Shown one piece after another: positions 5,686-11,647 of a stretch of 11,647 nt of DNA; within the stretch, counting starts at the first letter, position 1, and every line of letters starts with the position of its first letter. Position numbers and translations under genes: made by a program. Below the pieces are notes generated by a model. That model ran no database searches. It saw only the letters and a list, made by a program, of their open reading frames with translations, and was not told where the DNA came from. The DNA is from JADKFD01 sp964561825 (lineage in GTDB: Bacteria; Pseudomonadota; Gammaproteobacteria; Xanthomonadales; SZUA-5): contig CAZLSB010000128.1 in the NCBI GenBank assembly GCA_964561825.1, forward strand, positions 1-11,647, read 5' to 3'.

Positions 5686-6525
5686 ATGATCGAATTTCTC
5701 CAAGGCCTATTAACCGGTGCGCCAAAGATCATCGCCTTGTGTTTGGCCGGATTGGCGGTTGAATATGTGCGTCGCGCAGAAAAGTCGCAGCCCAAATCGG
5801 CGATTTCTTTTAATCTGATTTGGATTATCCATTTCGTTGTGATGACCAATTTAGTCATGCTGATAGTTGGGCATTGGGTGCCGCAGGGTATCGCCGCGTT
5901 AAATGGCCCGCTATTTTCCATGAAGTTCCCAGATACGATTTTGGGTGGCGTTGGACAGTTCTTTTTACTGTTAATCGTCCACGATTTTTTCTACTATATT
6001 TTTCATCGCTGCCAACACACTTGGGCATGGTTTTGGGCGCATCATAAGATGCACCACACCGAAGTCCACATGAACGCAACGACGAGCTTCCGCCATCATT
6101 GGATGGAAAACGTTTACCGCATACCGTTTATCTTTATCCCGATGGGATTATTCAATATCGATGGCGCTTACACGGTGCTGGTTTGGGATGCGGCGTTAGT
6201 CTGGGCGGTTTTCACCCACTTGAATATGCGTCTGAGCTTGGGCCGACTCACGCCCTACTTCGCCGGCCCGCAGTTCCATCGCATTCATCATTCAGCACTG
6301 CCTGAACATTTTAATCGCAACTTTTCGGCCTTTTTTCCGATTTGGGATGTGATTTTCCGTAGTTACCATCGCCCGCAGAAGGCCGAGTACCCGCCGGTGG
6401 GCTTGAGCGACGGCGTTACCACCACCACAGTTTGGCAAGCGCATACTGACGTGTTCAAAGACTGGCATAAATTGTGGAAGGGTCGCAGGCAGCGCTCCAA
6501 TGATGTGGTGGCAGACAACAGTTAA
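5686..6525 (+). CDS. Sterol desaturase / fatty acid hydroxylase superfamily membrane protein
   Basis: This 279-residue integral membrane protein carries the di-iron histidine clusters of the fatty acid hydroxylase superfamily: HDFFYYIFH (99-107), HKMHH (120-124) with the following SFRHH (134-138), and HRIHH (198-202). Hydrophobic segments are visible at about 13-28, 44-64, 86-106 and 146-175, with the histidine clusters expected on the cytoplasmic face. Family members hydroxylate or desaturate lipids, sterols, hopanoids or carotenoids using O2; the substrate here cannot be told from sequence. The length is typical and all cluster histidines are present. The ATG at 5686 follows GAGG with 8-nt spacing. 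It is transcribed away from the DNA-repair operon, with a hairpin just after its stop, and seems monocistronic. Confidence 0.88.
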   Translation: MIEFLQGLLTGAPKIIALCLAGLAVEYVRRAEKSQPKSAISFNLIWIIHFVVMTNLVMLIVGHWVPQGIAALNGPLFSMKFPDTILGGVGQFFLLLIVHDFFYYIFHRCQHTWAWFWAHHKMHHTEVHMNATTSFRHHWMENVYRIPFIFIPMGLFNIDGAYTVLVWDAALVWAVFTHLNMRLSLGRLTPYFAGPQFHRIHHSALPEHFNRNFSAFFPIWDVIFRSYHRPQKAEYPPVGLSDGVTTTTVWQAHTDVFKDWHKLWKGRRQRSNDVVADNS

Positions 6526-6530
6526 CCCGC

Positions 6531-6560
6531 AGGTGGGTTAAGTATCCTTAAGCCCACTGG
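6531..6560 (+). terminator. Hairpin after the sterol desaturase gene, possible terminator
   Basis: CAGTGGGCTTAAG-type pairing is visible: TGGGTTAAG (6534-6542), loop TATC, then CTTAAGCCCA (6547-6556) with one bulged base, starting 6 bp after the stop codon. Only a short TTTT (6574-6577) follows, about 17 bp later, so intrinsic termination is uncertain. It may instead stabilise the 3' end. Confidence 0.45.
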
Positions 6561-6616
6561 CCGTTCGCCGCCGTTTTGTCAATGTCCACAGCGTTGCAAA
6601 CATAAGGATTTCCACT

Positions 6617-8116
6617 ATGTTCAGACCCTTCAGCCTTAGCGCAGCCCTCGCCATGACCTTGCCCGCCGCTAGCATCGCCGCTGATGCCGATTACGCGCTG
6701 ACCATTTACAGTTCCGCGCAGCCCGGCCAAATCAACGTTGGCGCGCTGTCCAATTACGGCGCCAGCGGCCTGCCCGGTTATGCGCTGGTGCGCGACCAAC
6801 GTCAGATGGCGGTACCCAAAGGTCGCGGAGAAGTGCGCTTTACCGACGTCGCGAAGCTGATCGATCCCACCACGGTAAGTTTTGCATCGATCACTGATCC
6901 AGAAGGTACTCGCGTACTCGAACAGAACTTCCAGTTCGATTTGGTCAGTTCGGAAAAGCTGATGGATCGATACATCGGCCAGCGCATCAGTGTTGAACGT
7001 GCTGATGGTGAGCAAATTCAACGCGTTGAGGGTATTTTGTTGGGCACCCAGGGCGCTTTGTTGCTACAACTGGATTCCGGCGAAGTCAGTTCGATGCTGC
7101 GCTACGACAACGTGCGCTTTCCATCCTTGCCTGGCGGCTTGATCACGCGCCCAACTTTAGTGTGGTTGACCGACAGCGCGCGCGGCGGCAATCACGACGC
7201 GCAAGTCGCCTACCAAACCCAAGGCATGACCTGGTGGGCCGATTACAACGTCATCCTCAATGAATCGGCGACCGGCTGCTCGATGGACTTGGCCGCGTGG
7301 GTCACCATCGTCAATCAATCCGGCGGAAGCTTCCCACAGGCCAAACTCAAACTAGTGGCTGGGCAAGTCAACCGCGCGCCAGCGGCACCGGCGCCGACTT
7401 TCAAACGCATGGAGGTCATGTCGATGGCCGCGCCGGCCGAATCGGACGGTTTTCAGGAATCGCAGTTGTTCGAATACCATTTGTACACATTGGGCCGACG
7501 CAGCGATTTGCCGGATAACTCGACCAAACAGGTTGAACTTTTTCCAGCGTCGATTGGCGTAGGCTGCAAAAAGCAGTTGGTATTTACTGCCAGTCCCTTT
7601 GCTTACCCGATGTGGGGCGGCGAGCCAAATTTCGATCAGAATCTCGGCGCGACCAATAAAGGGCAGGTCGGCGCCTTTCTGGAGTTTAGCAATAAGACCG
7701 AAAACCGCATGGGCATGCCATTGCCGGCAGGGCGCGTCCGCGTCAATCAAGCCTCGGTCGATGGCTCGCTGGAGTTTATCGGCGAAGATGTGATTGCCCA
7801 CACCCCACGCAATGAAACATTGCGCATCAAACTGGGTAATTCCTTTGATGTGGTCGGCGAGCGCAAGCAAGTCGATTTCAAGCTTGATACCACCAATAAA
7901 ACGCTGGATGAAACCTTTGAAATCGAAGTTCGTAACCGCAAATTGGTCGCCGCCGAAGTGGTGCTGCGCGAGTATTTCTACCGTTGGAGCAGCTGGGAAC
8001 TGCTACAAAGCACGCACAAAGGCGAGAAACGTGACCAACAAACGCTGGACTTCGTAACCCAAATCCCTGCTGACGGCACCGCGAAGGTGCGCTACACGGT
8101 GCGCTATCGCTGGTAA
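6617..8116 (+). CDS. Exported DUF4139 domain protein
   Basis: This 499-residue protein begins with a signal peptide: MFRPFSLSAALAMTLPAASIA, with likely cleavage at residue 21 or 22, so it is probably periplasmic or on the outer surface. The body fits DUF4139 proteins. An N-terminal beta-rich part ends near residue 140. A linker-like segment (VEGILLGTQGALLLQLDSGE) follows, then the DUF4139 core from about 176. That core includes the characteristic YQTQGMTWWADYNVIL segment near 201-216, the AGRVRVNQ block near 371-378 and a C-terminal beta-rich end. The molecular function of the family is unknown to me and no catalytic motif is visible. An AAGGA (6603-6607) with 9-nt spacing supports the ATG at 6617. 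It is 91 bp from the desaturase stop, beyond a hairpin, so it is probably a separate transcription unit. Confidence 0.85.
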   Translation: MFRPFSLSAALAMTLPAASIAADADYALTIYSSAQPGQINVGALSNYGASGLPGYALVRDQRQMAVPKGRGEVRFTDVAKLIDPTTVSFASITDPEGTRVLEQNFQFDLVSSEKLMDRYIGQRISVERADGEQIQRVEGILLGTQGALLLQLDSGEVSSMLRYDNVRFPSLPGGLITRPTLVWLTDSARGGNHDAQVAYQTQGMTWWADYNVILNESATGCSMDLAAWVTIVNQSGGSFPQAKLKLVAGQVNRAPAAPAPTFKRMEVMSMAAPAESDGFQESQLFEYHLYTLGRRSDLPDNSTKQVELFPASIGVGCKKQLVFTASPFAYPMWGGEPNFDQNLGATNKGQVGAFLEFSNKTENRMGMPLPAGRVRVNQASVDGSLEFIGEDVIAHTPRNETLRIKLGNSFDVVGERKQVDFKLDTTNKTLDETFEIEVRNRKLVAAEVVLREYFYRWSSWELLQSTHKGEKRDQQTLDFVTQIPADGTAKVRYTVRYRW

Positions 8117-8159
8117 GAGGGTGGGGGTACGAGTCAAACTTGATGTGGCGAGCCATGGC

Positions 8160-8239
8160 TTTGGTGGGTTAGCGCTGCGCTGACGCTTTCCGTGCGTAGT
8201 GCGGGAGATGAGTTAGATCATAGATCGAACCCACCAAAT
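8160..8239. repeat. Short palindromic repeat with 11-bp inverted ends
   Basis: TTTGGTGGGTT (8160-8170) and AACCCACCAAA (8228-8238) are perfect inverses around a spacer of about 57 bp that contains AGCGCTGCGCT. A second right-end-like copy, ACCCACCAATCCCC, lies at 8295-8308. GGTGGGTT...AACCCACC repeats next to genes are common in gammaproteobacteria as small interspersed elements; that is analogy, not identification. It lies between the DUF4139 and ABC transporter genes and could end or stabilise the upstream message. Confidence 0.65.
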
Positions 8240-8383
8240 CCCGGCAGATCGGCGCTGTGCGCTGACACTTTTCTTGTATGGAAGTGTGGCTCACACCCAC
8301 CAATCCCCAGCCCCATTGCAATTGCGCCTACGCGGACCAACATCAGCGGGCTGCGTCTCCCCTCTCCCGCCGATCACCGCCTC

Positions 8384-10138
8384 GTGTCCGAAAAATCTGC
8401 TTCAGTCAAGCCGCTCAAAGCGCTAGCGCCGTTTTTGCGTCCTTATCGTGGCCTGATGGCCGGTGCATTGGGCTTTTTGCTGTTGGCATCGACTGCGTCC
8501 TTGTCGCTGCCCAGCGCCGTTGGCCAAATGATCGACCACGGTTTTTCTAAGGCCAATGCAGAATATGTCGACGGCTATTTCTTAGCGCTACTCGCGGTGG
8601 CCATTCTATTGGCGATTGGTACCGCCGCCCGTTTCTATTTTGTCACGCGCCTAGGCGAACAGGTGATGGCCGATTTGCGGCGCGCGGTGTATGACCATCT
8701 GCTGCATTTAGACCTGGGATTTTACGAAACCACCCGCACCGGTGAATTGCTCAGTCGCCTAACTGCCGATACCGAGTTAATCCAAACGGTGGTGGGATCC
8801 AGCGCGTCAGTGGCTTTGCGCAGCGTAGTAATGTTGTTTGGCGCGATGATCATGTTGATCATTACCAGTCCAAAATTATCGATGCTGATTGTTTTGGGTA
8901 TTCCGGTGGTGGTAGCGCCGATTTTAATTTTTGGGCGACGCGTTGAGAAATTATCGCGGGAGAGCCAAGATCGCATTGCCGACAGTTCAGCGATAGCCGG
9001 CGAGACCTTTAATGCAATGCATACCGTGCAAGCCAATGTGGCGGAAAATCGTGAATCCGAGCGTTTTGGTGACGCGGTGCGCGCCACCTTGGCGACCGCC
9101 AAACGGCGGATCCGGATGCGCGCCAGCCTGACCGCGATCGCGATCATGTTGGTGTTTGGCGCGGTGACTGTGGTGCTGTGGATTGGCGCCAAATCGGTGT
9201 TGGCCGGCACCTTGTCGGGCGGCGAATTAGGTCAGTTTGTGTTGTACGCAGTATTGGCCGCCGGTTCGGTAGGCGCGGTCTCTGAGGTGTGGGGCGATGT
9301 GCAGCGCGCGTCTGGCGCGATGGGCCGCCTAGCCGAATTATTGGCGATCCTGCCGCGCGTGGCCGAACCGACCAGCGCCATAGCATCTCCTGGCGCATTG
9401 CGAGAATCGATCCATATCGAGGGTTTACGCTTCCACTATGCGTCCAGACCGGATAGTGCCGCACTGGAGGGCATCGATCTGCGCGTCAGCGCGGGTGAAA
9501 CGGTCGCTTTGGTTGGCCCGTCGGGCGCCGGTAAGAGCACGCTGTTCCAGTTGCTGTTGCGCTTTTACGATCCATCCGCAGGCCGCATCACGATCGACGG
9601 CGTCGACTTGAAGGATTTGCGCATTGCCGATCTGCGCGATTTGTACGCATTAGTCCCACAAGATCCGGTGATCTTCGGCACCAGCGCGCTAGAGAACATC
9701 CGCTACGGACGTCCAACCGCCAGCCGCGAAGAAGTCGAAGCTGCCGCGCGTGCCGCCGAAGCCTATGATTTTCTTAAATTATTACCGGGAGGATTGGACA
9801 CCTATCTGGGTGAACGTGGCGTGCGCCTGTCCGGCGGCCAACAGCAGCGCGTGGTGATCGCCCGCGCTTTATTACGCGATGCGTCGATCTTGCTGCTCGA
9901 TGAAGCCACCAGTGCGCTGGACGCGCAAAGCGAACGCGCCGTTCAACAAGCGCTGGAGCGCCTGATGGCCGGCCGCACCACGCTGGTCATCGCGCATCGA
10001 TTGGCCACCGTCAAAAAAGCCGACCGCATCGTCGTACTTGATCACGGCCGCATCGTCGCACAGGGCAAACATGAAGAGCTGCTGGCGCAGGGCGGGCTGT
10101 ACGCCGAACTGGCGCGGCTGCAGTTCACACACACTTGA
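8384..10138 (+). CDS. MsbA-like ABC exporter (fused permease and ATPase)
   Basis: This 584-residue half-transporter is expected to work as a homodimer in the inner membrane. Residues about 20-310 form the type I exporter transmembrane domain, with hydrophobic segments near 24-45, 66-88, 138-182 and 250-300. The ATPase domain has Walker A GPSGAGKST (378-386), Q-loop VPQD (424-427), signature LSGGQQQ (482-488), Walker B ILLLDEAT (502-509) and the H-loop histidine at 538. The arrangement resembles MsbA-related lipid or drug exporters; substrate unknown. GTG at 8384 (VSEKSASVKPLKAL) is preferred. The frame stays open to an ATG at 8192, but those 64 codons are proline-rich, non-homologous and overlap the palindromic repeat. 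No strong Shine-Dalgarno is seen at either. The 3' end overlaps the convergent kinase gene by 14 bp. Confidence 0.88.
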   Translation: MSEKSASVKPLKALAPFLRPYRGLMAGALGFLLLASTASLSLPSAVGQMIDHGFSKANAEYVDGYFLALLAVAILLAIGTAARFYFVTRLGEQVMADLRRAVYDHLLHLDLGFYETTRTGELLSRLTADTELIQTVVGSSASVALRSVVMLFGAMIMLIITSPKLSMLIVLGIPVVVAPILIFGRRVEKLSRESQDRIADSSAIAGETFNAMHTVQANVAENRESERFGDAVRATLATAKRRIRMRASLTAIAIMLVFGAVTVVLWIGAKSVLAGTLSGGELGQFVLYAVLAAGSVGAVSEVWGDVQRASGAMGRLAELLAILPRVAEPTSAIASPGALRESIHIEGLRFHYASRPDSAALEGIDLRVSAGETVALVGPSGAGKSTLFQLLLRFYDPSAGRITIDGVDLKDLRIADLRDLYALVPQDPVIFGTSALENIRYGRPTASREEVEAAARAAEAYDFLKLLPGGLDTYLGERGVRLSGGQQQRVVIARALLRDASILLLDEATSALDAQSERAVQQALERLMAGRTTLVIAHRLATVKKADRIVVLDHGRIVAQGKHEELLAQGGLYAELARLQFTHT

Positions 10139-11438
10139 TCTGCGCCCAGTCCGGAAAATGCACGCGCACCGTGGTGCCTTGGCCGGGTTCGCTTTGGTAG
10201 TCGATGGGCCATCGAAAACGGTCAGACAGCCTCTTGACGATCGTTAAACCGACACCGTGGCCGCCGCGCCTGCCGTGTTGGGCGCGGAAGAAGGGCTGGA
10301 AGATCTGTTTCAGGTCTTCGGCAGACATGCCGACACCGGTGTCCTGCACGGTCACCACGCCGGGTTCGACTGTCACGCGCACAAAACCCGCATCAGTGTA
10401 GGCCGCCGCGTTGCGGATCAAATTACCGATCAACACCGCCACCACTTTGGACGGCGCGTGCAGACAAAACTGCGCCCGTTCAACCAGTTCCAAGCGTACG
10501 GGCTTGCCGACTACCAAGGCCTCAGCGCGCTCAATTTCGTCGCGAACCACGGTGTTGACCGCAAAATCATCGGCTGGCAGCGCTTGATCGGCCTCCCGCG
10601 CCATCAGCAAAAAGGCCTCAATTAAAACCTCCATTTCGTTGGCCGAGCGCGCAATACGCTGGGCATTGCGCATCGCGTAATCGTCGAGTTGACCGTCGCT
10701 GATCAGCACTTCGCTGGCCATTTTGATCACCGTCAGCGGCGTGCGTAACTCGTGGCTGGCATCGCGCGTGAAGTTTCTTTCGCGCTCGACAAACTCGCCA
10801 ATGCGCTTGCCAAAACCGTAAATCGCCTCCGACAATGACAGCGTTTCACCTTCAATATCCGGCGGCACCCGATCCGGGGCCAGTGCGCTGAAATCCGGAT
10901 TTTTCGGATCCCAACTGCGCACTTCATTGGCCAGCCAAATCACCGGTGAAATCGCGCGCCTGGATAATCGATAGGTTAGCCAAGTCGCCAAATAGATAAA
11001 TAGTAAGACCAGGGTGAGCGGCACCAGTCCAAAAAACAGCGCCAGTTGACCGATATGTGCCTGATCGATCAATAAGTACAAACGCCCGGGCTTGGCATCA
11101 GACACATAGGCCAATGCCCGGCTGCGATCTTTGCGCAACACATGAAAACCCAAGGCCAGCCCACGCAGTTCCTTCGGGACCACGTCGTCGGTCTCGCCAG
11201 GACGCTGTAAAAAGCCCTTCATATTGTGCGTATCCGGCGTTGGATGCATCGGTTCACGCTGCAGCAGCTCGACGTAATGCGCCGTTTCTTCGCGCAAAGC
11301 ACGCTTCATCAACACATCTTCGAGCACCGCTGCAGCGCCGTACACACCCAACACGGTGCCACAGGAGATCGCGGCGGCCTGCAAGATGAAAGCAACACCG
11401 AGTTTTGCGCGAAGGCCGGATTGACCCGATTGCGACAT
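10125..11438 (-). CDS. Membrane sensor histidine kinase
   Basis: This 437-residue two-component sensor has transmembrane segment 1 at about 13-36, a periplasmic sensor part of about 37-130 without a recognisable ligand domain, and segment 2 at about 131-156. A HAMP-like juxtamembrane region follows. The dimerisation domain has the H-box FTRDASHELRTPL, with phosphoacceptor His229. The ATPase domain has N-box NLIRNAAAY (339-347), G1 DTGVGMS (366-372), F-box PFFRAQ and G2 GGHGVGLTIV (392-401). All catalytic boxes are intact. The ATG at 11438 is chosen for its GAGG at 11445-11448 with 6-nt spacing. ATG 11444 and TTG 11450 are less well placed. No response regulator gene is in the window; one could lie upstream beyond element A. 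The signal sensed is unknown. Confidence 0.9.
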   Translation of the reverse strand: MSQSGQSGLRAKLGVAFILQAAAISCGTVLGVYGAAAVLEDVLMKRALREETAHYVELLQREPMHPTPDTHNMKGFLQRPGETDDVVPKELRGLALGFHVLRKDRSRALAYVSDAKPGRLYLLIDQAHIGQLALFFGLVPLTLVLLFIYLATWLTYRLSRRAISPVIWLANEVRSWDPKNPDFSALAPDRVPPDIEGETLSLSEAIYGFGKRIGEFVERERNFTRDASHELRTPLTVIKMASEVLISDGQLDDYAMRNAQRIARSANEMEVLIEAFLLMAREADQALPADDFAVNTVVRDEIERAEALVVGKPVRLELVERAQFCLHAPSKVVAVLIGNLIRNAAAYTDAGFVRVTVEPGVVTVQDTGVGMSAEDLKQIFQPFFRAQHGRRGGHGVGLTIVKRLSDRFRWPIDYQSEPGQGTTVRVHFPDWAQIKCV

Positions 11439-11444
11439 GACCAT

Positions 11445-11448
11445 CCTC
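11445..11448 (-). promoter_or_regulatory. Ribosome binding site of the histidine kinase gene
   Basis: On the minus strand TTGAGGATGGTC precedes the ATG at 11438. The GAGG core is 6 nt from that ATG but overlaps or directly abuts the two earlier in-frame starts (11444 and 11450). It therefore decides in favour of the shorter protein beginning MSQSGQSG. Confidence 0.65.
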
Positions 11449-11524
11449 AATTTGAAAAGTTGCCCTAGTCTGCGGCCTGCGAGTTGCAGGATTCGCGAAG
11501 ACGTGCAGGGCTGTTAGGGCTGGT

Positions 11525-11647
11525 GAGGAAATAACTTGGACTTTTGGCCGTCGGATTGGGATGCGATGCGGCGCGCCCCACAAGCGAGTCGTAACGAAGC
11601 AGCGCGCCCAAGGCGGCGAGCAAAAAGTCCAAGTTATTGACGAACGA
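11525..11647 (-). repeat. Element A, copy 3 (inverted relative to copies 1 and 2)
   Basis: Read on the minus strand from 11647, this is TCGTTCGTCA, then AATAACTTGGACTTTT, an internal part, and CCAAAAGTCCAAGTTATT followed by TCCTC. It matches 71-214 except for a deletion of about 21 bp near GGCGCGCC and scattered substitutions. Here the terminal inverted repeat AATAACTTGGACTTTT / AAAAGTCCAAGTTATT is a perfect 16 bp. The flank beyond TCCTC differs from copies 1 and 2, so this is an independent insertion. It separates the histidine kinase from whatever lies upstream of it. Confidence 0.85.

Noticed and set aside
6576..6604. TTGTCA-N17-AACATA as a promoter for the DUF4139 gene
   Set aside because: The -10 is poor and would overlap the ribosome binding site, leaving no room for a normal leader.
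7352..7870. Leftward 172-codon ORF opposite the DUF4139 gene
   Set aside because: It is a shadow frame of a strongly supported gene with a signal peptide and ribosome binding site. No domain is recognisable.
8284..8296. GTGTGGCTCACAC as a possible CRP/Clp site before the exporter
   Set aside because: The two half sites are only 3 nt apart instead of the 6 nt of the TGTGA-N6-TCACA consensus.

Overview
This window reads as a chromosomal segment of a Gram-negative, moderately GC-rich proteobacterium. A gammaproteobacterium, possibly of the Xanthomonadales/Lysobacterales type, fits best. That is inference from the AlgC-like phosphohexomutase, the Ada-AlkA fusion architecture, the signal peptides, the AAGGA/GAGG ribosome binding sites and the many short palindromic repeats. 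No marker gene (rRNA, tRNA) is present to settle it.

Layout. At the left edge are one partial and one complete copy of a short repeat with inverted ends (element A, in tandem with a 159-bp period). Next comes a leftward secreted DUF4344 putative metallopeptidase, then a 417-bp gap holding a REP-like hairpin, a decayed copy of a second repeat (element B) and another hairpin. A rightward phosphomannomutase/phosphoglucomutase (AlgC/ManB type) follows. Converging on it is a leftward alkylation-repair operon, read from 5384 down to 2871: an Ada-type sensor/regulator fused to an AlkA-type 3-methyladenine glycosylase, then, through an ATGA stop/start overlap, an O6-methylguanine-DNA methyltransferase carrying two C-terminal SH3-like repeats. 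Divergent from this operon is a rightward membrane sterol desaturase/fatty acid hydroxylase-family gene, followed by a secreted DUF4139 protein, a small palindromic repeat and an MsbA-like ABC exporter. A leftward sensor histidine kinase converges on the exporter. The right edge is an inverted third copy of element A.

The most informative event is at 4649-4884. A 236-bp MITE-like element (element B) has inserted inside the ada-alkA gene. It has imperfect 21-bp inverted termini (18 of 21 matching) and a 5-bp direct repeat (TTAAA, extendable to TTAAACC) at both edges. Removing the element and one copy of the direct repeat restores a continuous reading frame across the second helix-turn-helix of the AraC domain (...SLRRFN-VLIRTRYHL...). 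In its present state the gene is two ORFs that overlap by 8 nt inside the element, so the glycosylase could still be made by re-initiation while the DNA-binding regulator is broken.

The other unusual item is the fusion of the methyltransferase to tandem SH3-like repeats. No CRISPR array, phage, RNA gene, transposase gene or defence system was found. The remaining genes are ordinary housekeeping or envelope functions.
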